Positions 48,441-60,668 are shown, numbered from the stretch's first letter. The stretch is DNA of 64,000 nt from Sequoia sempervirens (GCA_007258455.2 VDFB02193867.1:568593469-568657468), one strand, 5' to 3'. Notes: generated from the sequence alone by a model not told the origin. Program-made: numbers and translations.

Positions 48441-48632
48441 ATAATCTACAGATGGGCAGAAATATCTTGCATTCAATACAGTGGTTGACAATCCCTCTCT
48501 CCCTTATGATAATACACTTGGCATTGTTCAGATCAAAGTGCCTAAAGCTCTTTATGAGACAGAAATAAATATACGCATTAACTTCACGACAGGAGACTTT
48601 GGAACCACCCTATCTACTATATTCGCTTTCTA
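48441..48632 (+). other. Exon-like open fragment in E leader
   Basis: Reads antisense to E. It follows a TCTACAG acceptor-like sequence and stays open for about 60 codons to TAA at 48630. The composition is protein-like, with LPYDNTLGIVQIKVP and INIRINFTTGDFGT. No matching family is known to me. It may be a piece of a captured host gene or chance. Confidence 0.3.
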
Positions 48633-50364
48633 ATCACATATTAACCATACATTTCAAAACATCAGATTGGAAGCTGCTTTAATACCATCTAATGGGGTTA
48701 TAAAGGAATCTGCGGGTTGTACACAAAGAACAAGGTCTAAATATTCTATGCACAGCAACGATGCATTATATGCATATGAGAAATTTGACTCACAAATGAT
48801 TTGATGATAACACAGGACAAAAGACACTGTGATAAGATCTTCCTCCACTGCAGCATTATTAAAAGAATAGGAAAGGTGTACGCCTTGGCTTTGACCGTGC
48901 CTTAGAGAAAAATGTGGAGACTACGTGGCTATGGGCGTGGCATTAGCAGTAAATATACTAGCCACCTATCAAAAGGGAGTCGTGTCTATCTTAGCTGACC
49001 ACTCTAAGGAAGCCATGTGCAATCTAAAAGGAAGTCAACACCACTAGGAGGCTCGATTATCAAAATCTATGCAAGGTGGGAGTCATTAAAGAGTATGGCA
49101 TGTGTAAGATACTTTACCAAGTTAGAGAGTAATAGCGAAATAAAAGTTAGAATCACTTGACAGAATGCCTTACAAAAATGTGGTCGTATGAAATGCAAAG
49201 ATTGTAGTTTGGATGCACCAATGGATCTATTCAAGCTTAACTACCAACTCTTTCCCAGACATAACAAGTCCATGTACATAACTTCCTGCATACGTCAGAG
49301 GATACAAAAAGAAACTAATTGGAAACAAATCGCGTGAAAAGGTTCAACCAATTGGAGAGGATGCAAAAGACAACATCACACTTGCGGGTTACAGCATACT
49401 GTAGATTTTGAAACAGAAAGTCACTTGTCAATAATATCAATTTATCAAATGCATTGATGATCTGATTTTCAGCAATACAACGATAGATTTAATGTGTACC
49501 TTTTAATGCTCAGCAGCAAACACACAGTTCTCATGATGGTGTCATAGATACATAAAAAGAAATGTGTGATTCTCACGACAGATGCATTTTGCGAGACAAC
49601 GAATGAAATAAAAGAAAAGACTCAATAGTGTCATATACAAAAGCCATTTTTCTCTTTAAATACATTTCCTTATACTTGACAAAGCAATTCATACTATGAC
49701 ATGAAAAGGGACTGAAGCAGCTCATAAGACGATGTCTTCTTAAGCCGCACTATTGTTGTCTACAAGAACAAGTACGTTCAGCAAGAGCCATGATTACTCA
49801 TCACTTGACATCTCCTATTCTATCGTGCAGTAAGATTTTTAGAGACAGAGGGTAGTAGTATGTCGAAGGTGTTTCTTCTTATTTTTCCACAGCCACTTCG
49901 ATTTCACAATCCCTATTTTCAATACCAGTGCAGCCAAGAGAATATTCAAAACAGAGTATGATCATAGTTTGAGAAAGATATATGTAGATATTGATGGCAT
50001 TCGGTTCCAATAGATATTGAGGGCAATAGCAAGTCGGTTGCACAAGCAGTGGGATTTTATCATATCTATCATGTATAGATTTTGATATATGCATTCAATG
50101 GGTGATGTGCATCAAGATTAAACTATCATCATAGAAAGAAAAGTATGGTGATCGCGTATCCCCAAAGACTTCTATACAAAATAGCAAGATGGAAATAGTA
50201 TACCGCCTATTATAGAAACACATTCAAGCCAATGCAATTATAGATGTAAATCTAAATACCACATCCTTTGACTGATATAATTTTCTATAATATTACCAAG
50301 AATAGTAAAAGCAGCTTTGACAGGGAAATCAAAAACTAAATATAGCTTATGTAGATGGATTAAT

Positions 50365-50382
50365 GCCCTCCTTCTAGCGCCA
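50365..50382 (-). other. Primer-binding site of E
   Basis: TGGCGCTAGAAGGAGGGC on the - strand, three bases inside the 5' LTR. Confidence 0.8.
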
Positions 50383-50385
50383 AAC

Positions 50386-51375
50386 TGTAGTACCCTAAAT
50401 CTGCATGTAAGACCAACTTCAAATACTCATTAGAAAGGTTAGTCTAAACATACAAATCAGTAAATACCTCTATGAAATAAAATACCTATGCTAACGAAAT
50501 GCCACAAGTAACAAAAACAACATCAAGAAGACATTTCAAAAGCAAGATAATCACCTATTCCATATTGGATTGGTGTCACATGTGCTAGTGACCCTTTCCC
50601 AACCCTTGCTAAGAAGCCAAAATGATGAAATGCAAATACAATGGAGATGATGAGCAAGATGAGTTCTCAAATTAAGAGAGTAACCTTGCATAAAATTTGT
50701 GGATCCCTGAATGAGAATGAAGGCCTTCTTTTATAGATTTTCTTGATGAGAAATTGGCCAAGATGATGAATGTGGGACTAAAGATCCTCCAATGAGAATA
50801 GGCCACTTGTCAAATGATCATAGGCCAATGGTTGTGCAAGATTTTGGAAGAGTGCCCATGAGAGGGAGAATTTGAATTCAAATCTTGCAATAAATTTTGA
50901 GAGGGAGACAAGAAAAATAGCAATAAATGCAATGTTGGAGAGACAAATCAACTTGTCATGTTGAGGGAAAATGAGGGTTTTTAATAAATCAATAAAATTG
51001 ATTTATTTGTGCAAGTGGATATATCTAGAGAATGCAAGTGGGTGAGATTAGTATTTAATCATGGTTAGATTAAATAAATGATTATTATGTTAGTTTAATG
51101 ATGATTAGGTGAGTTGACTTTTAGGACTTTGATATTTGATTTATTTGAATTAGAAAATGATGGAATATGATTTAGGATTTGATTTAAATGGATGTTTTGA
51201 TTTATTAAAAAAGGTTGATGATAATGTTTATTTGATTTTAAATAAATGATCCTAGGAGATGAAATTACCTAATGAATGGATGAAAGTGCACCTGATTAAT
51301 TGATGAATGGTCCTAATGTGAAATCTAAACAAATGAACCTAATCAAATGCAGAATGTTAATTTTGCATGTCTACA
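50386..51375 (-). repeat. Element E 5' LTR
   Basis: 990 bp, + strand ends TGTAGTACCC and GCATGTCTACA, followed by CTACT. TATA-like CTATAAAAG on the - strand at 50728-50736. Confidence 0.93.
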
Positions 51376-54075
51376 CTACTTGATGTAGGATTCATATGAC
51401 CAATTGACTACCCTAAATAGGTATCCAATTTGGTTCCTGTTTCAAAACCAAATGGGAGCATCTGAATGTGCACAGATTTTAGAGACCTAATGAAAGCATG
51501 TTTGAGATCACCCTACTAGGATACATAGTGTCAATGAGGGGTATTGAGATAGACCCTGCAAAGGTAAAAGTAATAATTGAGATGGAAGCACCCAAAACAT
51601 TGAAACAATTGAGAGGTCTCCAAGGCAAGCTTTAGTCCATCTAAAGATTTATAGCACAACTGGCAGATAAACAAATCCATTATTCTCACCTACTTCACAA
51701 GGGAGTAGCATACAAGTGGGATGACAAGTGTGAAGAAGCCTTCAATAAAATCAAAGAATATTTTCTTACATTGTTGGTACTCATTCCACTGATCACAAGG
51801 AAGCCATTAATTCTCCATGTGTCAACAATAGCAACAACCCTCGATGCTCTTCTAGCTCAGCATGACGAAAATGGGATAGAAAGAGCCATGTATTGCATCA
51901 ATCGTACAATGGTTGGGCATGAGTTAAACTACTCATTAATTGAGAAAGCATGTCTAGCAGTAGTGTTTTCTTCCTAGAAATTCATACATTACATGTTAGC
52001 ACACAGAATCAAACTCATCACCAAAATCAACCCCCTCAAGTACCTACTGTCAAAGGCAACGTTCATTGGAAGGATGGCCAAGTGGGTCATGATCCTATTT
52101 GAATAGAAAATAGAATATGCAAAATGAAAAGCAACCAAAGGCCAAGTGATCGCAAATCAACTTGCAAATCTCCCATGTATTCAGAGAATCCACTCATATC
52201 AAAATTTTTGGATGAATCCATTTTCAATCTCAACATAGCCAACCATTGGAAACTCTACTTTGATGGCTCATACACACAACATGGATCAGGATCTAGTGTT
52301 TTCTTCATCACCCCATAGGGGGACTGTATACCAAGATCATACAAGTTGGCATTCTCCTACACTAACAACATTGTGAAATATGAGGCTTTAATCATAGGTC
52401 TTAGAATAGCAATGCAGTAGCACATCATAACCCTCAAATTATATGGAGACTCCTAGCTAATAATAAATCAAGTGAATGATGAGTACCAAACAAAGGATGA
52501 TAAGGTGACTCCATACAAAAAGTTGGTAGAGAGCCTCAAAGAATCATTCATTGATATCACATTTGAGTAGATTCCTAGAGCAAACAATAGAGTAGCAGAT
52601 GCCATGGCAACAATTGGATCCCTACTGGGCATCCTCGCAACATCTCAAGACATGAATTCTTGGTAGAGTAGCTTCTCATACCTGCATTCGAGGTACCAAA
52701 GTCAAAAAATTTATGTGAAATCATTGGTCCCAGTGATCCCTAGTACCATGAAATTTATACCTACTTGTGAATAGGGGTCTTACCCGCTAACTTACCCTCA
52801 AGCCTAAAAAGAACCTTTGTTAAGAAAGCATCCTAGTTCGTCATCCTAGGAAACACCCTTTACTGTAGGATCATAGAAGGAACCTTATTACATTGCTTAA
52901 AATCTGAGGCATTGTCTACCTTAACCAAGGTGCATAACAGTATTTGTGGTTCACACTTGAGTGGAATGACCCTGGCTAAGAAATTGTTGAGGATGAAGTA
53001 TTATTGGACTACAATGGAAAGAGAAGCACATGACTATGCCAAAAGGTGCCTACAATGTCAGCAGCATGGGGACCTCATCCATGCTCCAACTCAAGAACTT
53101 CATCCCATCATCACACCATGGCCCTTTTCGTAGTGGGGACTCTATCTCATTGGAAAGATAACCCCCACCTCATCTAATGGCCACAATTTCATCATAACCA
53201 CCATTGAGTACTTTACCAAGTGGGTGGAATCCATCCCCATGACATACATCACTAGAAAGCAGATATCAAAGTTCATTCTAAAGTACTTAATATGTCGATA
53301 CAGTGTTCCCCAAGCTATTATCTTAGATAATGGGACACCTTTCAATAATTAGGATGTTTGTGACCTTTGTGAAAAATTCAAAATCCAACATCACTTTTCC
53401 ACTCCGTGTTATCCCCAAGGCAATGTCCAAGCAAAAGCTACCAATAAAACCATTCTAAAAATCCTCAAAAAGGCAGTCAATGACATAGGTCATGACTGGC
53501 ATCTGTAGCTAAATCCCACCCTATGGGCCTATTGAACCAGCATTCACACACCCATCAGTGCCACCCCCTTCTCCCTAGTCTAGGAATCAAAGGTAGTATT
53601 ACCCATTGAGATCGAGCTCCCGTCACTGAGAATATCATTACAAAACCTCATCACGGATGAAGAATACTAAGCATCAAGACTGAATGAGCTAGAGCTATTG
53701 GATGAGCAATGTATAGAAGCATTAAATCATTTGCAAGTCTATCAAAATAGACTCAAGAGGAGCTATAATAAGAAGATCAGAAGTAGGACTTTCCAAGTCA
53801 GAAAACTTATCCTAAAGGAGAATCAGAAGAATGTCTCAAATCCATATAGTAAAGGAAAATTTGAACCTAACTGGATGGGACCATTTGTTATCACAACACA
53901 CTATAATTCAAGGGAATGTCAGTTATCAACACCGGAAGGTGATCCTCTACAAGAGCCCATGGACAACTCCCATCTCAAAAAAAAATTATGCCTAAATCTT
54001 GCAAGGTATAGAAACAAAAAATTCCAAAAAATCATAAAATGTCCTAAAAAAATGGTTACCTTGATGAAAACCTAG
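51376..54075 (+). pseudogene. A pol: RT, RNase H, second RNase H, integrase
   Basis: RT resumes with LLDVGFI, VPVSKPNGS and CTDFRDLMKAC, then jumps near 51502 to LGYIVSMRGIEIDPAKVK, so the core with the YVDD site is deleted. RNase H lies at 51600-52120 (LHVSTIATTLDALL, ELNYSLIEKACLAVVF). A second RNase H-like domain, WKLYFDGSYTQHGSG to ARANNRVADAMA-like, lies at 52240-52640 and marks the Tat lineage. Integrase runs 52900-53660, with its HHCC zinc finger at 52930-53065. Of the D,D,E triad only the second Asp (DNGTPF) remains: the first reads Tyr (GLYLIG) and the Glu reads Lys (QAKATNK). The C-terminal FEPNWMGPFVI part ends by 54075. Many stops, several at former Trp or Gln codons. Confidence 0.93.
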
Positions 54076-54675
54076 AAAATAAGCATTTGAGTGACAACAA
54101 AAAAAAATCAAAAATACAAAAAATCATAAAAAAGAATCAAAAATAGTAAAGAGAAAAATTGTCCTCTAGTGGAAACCACTTTGGTGGCACTTTGGGCAAG
54201 TACCTTGGTGAAAACCTAGCAAACAGGCACCTTGTGTAAATAAGCACTTTCCATCCACCAGGATCTTCATGGCTTGTTCTACATCATCTATCCATTATGC
54301 TTCCATCATCCACCGCAATCCATATCTCTATCCATTATTTGCACCATAGCTTGGTCATATGTTCATATCATGATCACTCCTAGTACTACTCGACCCATCC
54401 TCAAGGTTAGTTTGTCCTACCTTTATCGAAGTAGTCTATTACATCATGTTGGGGGCATGTTCTCATTGGATTGGATTTGTGTATATTCTTGAAGTCAGAA
54501 AATCCAAAAATCCAAAAAAAATAGAAAATAAAAATATCCAAAAACATCTGAAAAGTCCAAAAAATCCAAAAACATCAAAAAAACCAAAAATCCCAAAACA
54601 TTCAAAACATATCAAAATCCAAAAATAATTCAAAAAAGTCAATCAAAAATTCAAAAACAGAGTCATCTTGTTGAA

Positions 54676-54702
54676 CTACGAGTCTTTGAGCCTTGAAAGT
54701 AG
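54676..54702 (+). other. Conserved hairpin 1 in A
   Basis: Arms CTAC (54676-54679) and GTAG (54699-54702) within GAACTACG and GTAGGCAAAG words. Same layout as hairpin 2 and as C 25691-25717. Confidence 0.55.
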
Positions 54703-54823
54703 GCAAAGTTGATATATGATCATCGTCAAAGACACTTAGGTTAGTTGTTTAGGAGTCTGTCATAATAAACTGACAATCCATTTGTTCATATCTCATCAAC
54801 TAATCGAGTCTGTGTCAATCGAA

Positions 54824-54851
54824 CTACGTGGTCTCTACATGTATAACGTAG
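54824..54851 (+). other. Conserved hairpin 2 in A
   Basis: Arms CTACG (54824-54828) and CGTAG (54847-54851). It is followed by GCAAGGCT and TTGATCAGCCCC, shared with C. Confidence 0.6.
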
Positions 54852-56460
54852 GCAAGGCTAATCTATTGATCAGCCCCTGAGGCCCCTAGGATAGGTCTTT
54901 AGGTTAGGTCTTGGTTAAAAATCTTAAAAAACATCAAAAACATTTGTAAAATTTTAAAAATACCAAAAACAACCTCAAAACAATTAAAAAAACTTCAAAA
55001 CCATCCAAATATTTTAAAAAAAATCCATCTATCTCCTCTCGCTTTCACTCATAATAAACAATCATCATCCCCAACCTTTGGTAAAACAATCAGAAATAAG
55101 TCTAGCAGATCAAAAGTGAAAGCTCAATCGTCAAAGTCTCAAGTCTAGGTTAGTACATAAACAAGTTAGTCAACTCTTTGTATCAATAGCCTATCATCCA
55201 ATCAATCCCATATCAATCATCTGAAAACATCATGTCCTAGGATGTATCCTTCCTACAAAGGGAATTATTTATCAAAAAAAAACACTTTGGATAAACAAAA
55301 TGACATGCTGCCATCCACTAACATGTCCTAGGATGTATCCTTCCTGCAATGGGCATTATTTATTGGCAATAGTTTTGGTTCTTATCCTTTAAAAACACAT
55401 TTCCTTTTGGTTAGTGGTATTGAATAACATTAGCTTGTTTGTTTACTTTATCTTTGTCTTTTGACTTATCTCTTTGCGCTCATTCCAATAACCTCTTGAT
55501 GATATCCACAAAAAGGATTTAGAGAGATAGGAATGGGGCAACAATCATTATCTTTTTATCTACTGCACCTGTTGGATGTTCTTGTAATATAACCCCAATC
55601 ATGCATCTTTATTTGGGCATAGTGAGGGTGTTTTAGGTGTCTTATTGACCACATAGGAAGGATTTATTTTCTATGTTTTGGTTTGAGATGTTTGAAATAT
55701 CTGAACTGCATTTTAAATGAGGTTTTATATGTCAAGTGTGAACAGGAGTACTCCTATTTGATTGTCAAATCAAAGTCCATCACACTAAGTGCAACTCCAT
55801 CCTGGTTCTTTATAACCTGATGCATCGTACTTGTGAGTGTTATCAAACATAAGGTAAGTGGCCCTTTTAAAATCCCAATTCATGATAAGCAAATCATCCT
55901 TCTCTCACCATCATTGACTTGTGTCTTGTTGGAATCTCTTGCTTTCTTCTATCTCCTTTATGCACTAACATCATGTCATGATCAGGTCTAATCATCATCA
56001 CCAATGCATCCATCTTGCATCCACAAACCATCAGAATACTACAAATCATATCATATCATATAGGAAACACTAATCATCTCATATGCATTTTTATCATCAT
56101 AATATAGATCTGTTAGTCTAAGCATCTCATAAACCATACATTGGCATAAAACATACATTGCATAATCATATAGGCATTATCACATCATCATCATTTAAGT
56201 TGTTTAGGATAATGGAGATTGGTTATTCTAAGCATCTTAAAACCATCTCATTTGCATCATCATCACAACCATCCATATGTCCATCTTGAACCTCTTTATC
56301 CTGAGATCGACCCTCAAATTGAATCTTTTCACTTGATCTCTTGAGGGGGCTATGTACCAATGTACTTCTTTCCACTAGGGCATTTGAAAAAATTATAAAT
56401 TTTTTGAATTTTGATCATGGTAAGTTTATTCTTTGAACCAACGCAGCAAGTGCATTGCTA

Positions 56461-56475
56461 CAAAGAGGGGGAAAA
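56461..56475 (+). other. Polypurine tract of A
   Basis: CAAAGAGGGGGAAAA immediately before the 3' LTR. Confidence 0.88.
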
Positions 56476-57604
56476 TATAGACATGAAAAATTTCCTAATC
56501 AACTAACTTCAATTCTTCTTTAAATCACCCCTTTATTAACTAATTAACTAATCCATCTCAATTCCTCTATTAATCAAATCAATCAAATTTACTTAATTAA
56601 ATCATAAATCAATCCTAAGGTCCCTCTTTAATTAAATAAAACAATCCTATTTAATTAAATTCTAAAGTTCTTAATTTAATTAAATAAATCAAACTTATTT
56701 AATTAAACTACTAACATCATTCCCTTTAGCTAAATAAATCAAAACATTTATTTAACTAAGTCTAAATCACTTTTCATCTCCTTTTGATTTATTTTAATCC
56801 ATAAATCTAAGTCAAAAAGTCAAATCACATAATCCTCACTTAAGTTAATCAAATCATGATTAAGTTTAAATCTAATGCAAGTCCCATCCTCTAGATTTTC
56901 CCACTTGCACAAATAAATCAATTAATTCATTTATTAAATCTTCATTTTCTCTCAACAAAGCATAAAAATTGAATGTTCCTCCATTTCAAATCTCCCTCCA
57001 AGTGGCATGAGTCCTTCCAACAAGGCATTTATTTCATCTTACAAATCCTTTTGCATTGAGCCAAGTGGCCATTACTCCATTTAACTCTCCCTCCACCTTG
57101 TCATTTCAACATTTTCAAATTTCAAATATATGCATTTATGGGCACATTCATCAAAACTTGCACATCCTTGGCCCATTCACATGCTGACAAGTGGCTTCTT
57201 CTTATTGGTTGGGTTTTTATCCCACATTCATCCCATTTTCTTCTTCTCTCATCAAACTCTTCTATAAATGGAGAGGCTATCCTTCATCTTATCATCCACA
57301 ATTCATGCAAAGTTACTCTCTTCACATTGAGAGCTAATTTTGTCCATTATCATTGAATTTTCATCATTGGCTTGTCAAGGGTTGGGAAAGGGTCACTTTT
57401 CAAAACAAAGTGAAACCAATCCACTATGGAATAGGTGTGCATTGTTCTTCTCTAATCTTTTTTGGTTTATGTTATTATTTCATTTTACTCATGAAGTATG
57501 ATGCATTATTTCATAGAAGTATTTGAAGGTTTGCATTTGCATGAACTAACCTATTGATAATGAGTATGGAAGTTTAGCCATTTGCAGATTTAGGGGTGCT
57601 TACA
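56476..57604 (+). repeat. Element A 3' LTR
   Basis: Matches 8252-9381. The first bases are mutated from TGTAGA to TATAGA. It ends GGGGTGCTTACA, followed by ACTAA. TATA-like TCTATAAATGG at 57261-57271. Confidence 0.95.
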
Positions 57605-57609
57605 ACTAA

Positions 57610-58500
57610 TAACATAATTGTTGGGTATGTGCAAGATCATCATGGAAAAAACAGGCCCATAACTGGCAAAAAATTCAGAAAAATCAGAGTTAGGCAACTT
57701 GACGTAAAAATTTGAATAAGTTATCTATATTATTTCAAAATAATGTAAGAATAGAATCTATAGAAAATTGAATGTAGTTTCTAAATTACTAGGTTTGTTT
57801 AAAAAACAAAAAAAATCTATTTGGTGAAAATTTGAAATTTCAATGCAATGGTACTTAAATTTTAGGGAAAAAATAAGAAGTAGGTGTTTGTCTAACCACC
57901 CTAACCATAGTAAAATGATAATATTCTTTTATAAGATTTTATATATAAGTAGATGACTCATGCTCAGATGTGATGGATATTTTTTTGTAATTTTTTTCCA
58001 ATTAAATAATTAATTATGAATTTTTTATTACAACTTTTTAAAAAATATAAAAACTCCTATGTCTAACCACCTTAACTTGGTCAAAACTTCATGAAATTTA
58101 ATTTTTCTTTTTTTAATCCTATATTATGTGAAGCATAGAATGTGACGCATGTTTTGGATTCAAAAAATATGATACCATTTGAAAGCTATAGATTTTTTTC
58201 AATCAGGACTTTAGTCGTAATTTGAATAGAAAATGAATAATAATTACTTATTAAATTCAAAGTAAAGCATAATTTATGTCAATGGAAAGCTAAGAATCTC
58301 CTTTAAAAACCCTTTTCTTTTCATCAATTTTGGGTAAGAAAATAATCGCCAGCCACATACCCATCATATTTCCACTTTTTGGCCCATCATGATCCTACAC
58401 ATACCTTTTTTTCACTAAGTATTCAAGTATATCAATGAAATTTATAGACTTTTCAATATTTTACATAACATATAACAACAACCTATACATGTCCCGCCCA
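57610..58500. other. Flanking AT-rich DNA, nothing recognised
   Basis: No ORF over 60 codons, no transposon end and no RNA gene could be supported between element A and the LINE relic. Confidence 0.5.
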
Positions 58501-58524
58501 ACCTGGTTAGCTAAAGCTCAACTT

Positions 58525-58983
58525 TGATAGCTCGGCCAAACCTAACCCAAGTCATGTAGGTGGGGGTGGGGTCGTTCATGACCACAAGAGGAATTTAATT
58601 ATAGCTTATACAATCAAATTGGGGGTTTAATCTTCTAGTTTTGTCAAGGTGGCAGCAGCCTTCCATGGCAAACAAATTTCCACACAAGTTGGGCTCTCAA
58701 ATTTGGTTATAGAGGGAGATTCTAGAAATACAATGCTCATGCTGACAAGGAAATTCCTTCTCTATTGGACCTTCTAGGACCCTATGGCCTTGGACCACAA
58801 TCTCATGATTTCCCTTGGCAACTACAGTGTTAATCACATGTATAGGAGTAGCAATAAAGTTGTCGATGTGTTAGTAAATCTTGGAGCTTTTACTCCAAAT
58901 TTGGTAAAATGGGATAATATCTTCCATATCCCAAGTCAAGTGCTTGAATTAATTCAACATGATGCTAAAGTACTTCCCAAATG
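58525..58983 (+). pseudogene. LINE ORF2 C-terminal RNase H relic
   Basis: The frame reads LNFDSSAKPNPSHVGGGGVV, LIIAYTIKLG, LSNLVIEGDSRNT and VNHMYRSSNKVVDVLVNLGA, the RVT_3-type RNase H at the end of plant non-LTR retrotransposon ORF2. It ends at a stop at 58982. Stops occur near 58630 and 58770. The catalytic Glu region, normally AEAAA, reads KVAAA, so the enzyme would be inactive. No reverse transcriptase lies upstream. Inserted copy, 5'-truncated. Confidence 0.82.
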
Positions 58984-59149
58984 AGATTGAGTTGGATATG
59001 ATGTCAGCTATTATTGATAGTTGCCACACTCTTCAACTATGGCAACTTAAACCCAGTAATCAATCTTTTCATATTTATATTTACTTGCAACTCTAGTTTT
59101 CATATAGCCATTTCTACAACTATGTTTCAAGTATGAATGAGTATGGTGG
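58984..59149 (+). other. DNA between LINE relic and element F
   Basis: Short noncoding stretch, possibly the LINE 3' UTR. No A tail is seen before the F LTR, so F may have inserted in it. Confidence 0.4.
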
Positions 59150-60651
59150 TGTTGTCATTAATGTTTTCATTAATGTCAACATAGTATAGGTTGTTGCAGA
59201 GAAAGGAAACAAATGATTTCAAGTTTTGCATCTATAGTTGAGATACTATAGAGATGTTGTGAGTACATGCAACTATCTTTATAGAGTTGTAGGTGTGTTG
59301 ATATGATGAGTTACCAAGTGCTTTTGAGAAAATTATTAAATATTGAAGACAAAATTGTGTGTGTGTTCAAAATGTGCTTCAGTATATGCTTTGCATTTCT
59401 TTTGTGTTGATCCTATGCTTGTGTGAATCTAAAATGTTGTTTAAGGACATCCTTGGGTGATATATCCTAAATTATAGCTTCTAGTTTGATGAAGAGTGAA
59501 AGTTAAGTTCATCAGTTTGTGAACTGGCCTAACAGAGTTGTTTGTCTATGGATTGGGAGAAATGTATCTACTTTGCAGTCCTCTATTGTTTTATTTTAGG
59601 TCTTGCAGATCTGGAAGAAGGCTTGTAATGGTGTCATCTATGTTCTATCAAAGGTGTTCATGGTTAGGTGCTCTAAAAGACTAGTTTCAGAGTTACTATG
59701 TGTGTTTGTACAATCTGGACGAACTAATTGAAAGTGTTTTATGTATGAAGGTTGTTGTAATATCTATGGATGAATTTGAAGGCATCTAAGATGTGTTTTA
59801 GTGTATGGTGAAGCATGCTATGTGGTCCACATGTTATCTTCTTATTACGAAATCATGTACCATATTTCAAAGTTCATTGGTGTTTTCATTAGGTTTGGCC
59901 AACCTGGTGTGTACACATCATGTGAAGGATAAGTATGAATTAAGGAAGTGTGTGATTGATCCAAGATGTTGTTTTGGGTCCTAGTTAAGTGTTGGTTTGA
60001 CCCACTCTCATTCTCATCCACCGCAGGAATGTTGAGTTATCGACCTAATTTGAATTTGTAAAATGAAGATTGTGTAGCCGACCTTGGAGAAAGTTTCTAA
60101 GATTGAAGATGGTATAAATACAAGACAAGATGTTAAGGATTGGATGCCACAAGTGTGAGAAGAAAGGTAGAAGTGAGAGACTATGTTAAAGTAAACTGAG
60201 GCAGCAAGGACTTCAATGTGTTAGACTCCTAAAAGTAATGAGCCGATGGTGTCTACAATTCTCTGGTCAAGGATGCAGTTGTGTGCAAGTTGTTGTGGTG
60301 GATCTTTTGTTGCATTGAGATAATGTTCTCTATGTAACATTCTTCTTTCTATCTTTCTTTATCTGTAGGTAGTGAGCCTCCCATTTGGATAGTGAGCCTA
60401 TCTTGGGTAGTGAGCCTCTTTGTAAATGGTTTTGTAGTTACTCTTATATTCTGAGTTAATCCTCACCATGGTTTCTCCCTTATTGGGTTTTCCACTTAAA
60501 TATGGTGTTTTTTTGTTTGCTTTCTATTATTTTCACTTCATGCTCATAATTAATAAGAGATTAAATTAGATGTGAAATTTTTTAAGATATGTGGTGAATT
60601 TGATTAGATACAACTGATTCACTCCCCCTCTCAATTGTCTGGTTCATTTCA
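59150..60651 (+). repeat. Element F 5' LTR
   Basis: Starts TGTTGTCATTAATG and ends near GGTTCATTTCA, a few bases before the primer-binding site. The start is set by similarity to the solo copia LTR. It carries a TGAGCCT word three times near 60370-60410. Confidence 0.75.
60111..60122 (+). promoter_or_regulatory. TATA-like box in F LTR
   Basis: GGTATAAATACA about 540 bp before the LTR end. A plausible promoter for the element RNA. Confidence 0.5.
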
Positions 60652-60656
60652 ATAAT

Positions 60657-60668
60657 TGGTATCAGAGC
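60657..60668 (+). other. Primer-binding site of F
   Basis: TGGTATCAGAGC, an exact match to the initiator tRNA-Met site common in copia elements. Confidence 0.93.

Larger units (their letters stand above)
47501..50364 (-). other. E-specific leader part (variable slot)
   Basis: About 2.9 kb with no match elsewhere in the window. Base composition is less AT-biased than nearby noncoding DNA. It includes a 33-bp duplication at 48347 and a 60-codon open stretch on the + strand at 48441-48632. No family recognised. Confidence 0.55.
41393..51375 (-). mobile_element. Element E: Tat-family element with pol deleted
   Basis: Bounded by CTACT on both sides. On the - strand: complete 5' LTR (50386-51375), primer-binding site, leader of 5.2 kb, a nearly full gag, then an abrupt join at about 42103 into the 3' LTR, which lacks its first 270 bp or so. 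One deletion therefore removed all of pol, the 3' noncoding region, polypurine tract and part of U3. The 5' LTR still has the missing U3, which places the deletion after reverse transcription. Confidence 0.92.
54076..56460 (+). other. 3' noncoding region of A
   Basis: Inverted counterpart of C 24078-27254. It begins with a block GAAACCACTTTGGTGGCAC near 54170, then an A-rich CCAAAAA-type stretch (54480-54660), two conserved hairpins and a long AT-rich part. Short ORFs only. Confidence 0.75.
8252..57604 (+). mobile_element. Element A: Ty3/gypsy Tat-type retrotransposon with nested insertions
   Basis: Two LTRs of about 1130 bp (8252-9381 and 56476-57604) bracket the whole region and are flanked by the identical 5-bp duplication ACTAA (8247-8251 and 57605-57609). 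Between them in + orientation are a primer-binding site, a long leader, gag, protease, RT/RNase H, a second RNase H-like domain (a mark of the Tat lineage), integrase, a long 3' noncoding part and a polypurine tract. Subtracting five insertions and their duplications leaves about 17.6 kb, within the size range of large Tat/Ogre-like elements. The LTRs differ by roughly 5% by eye, so the insertion is old. Coding parts carry many stops, frameshifts and an RT deletion. Confidence 0.92.

Noticed and set aside
51376..54075. Second RNase H-like domain of A as a captured host gene
   Set aside because: A second RNase H is a known feature of Tat-lineage elements, so it is not novel.
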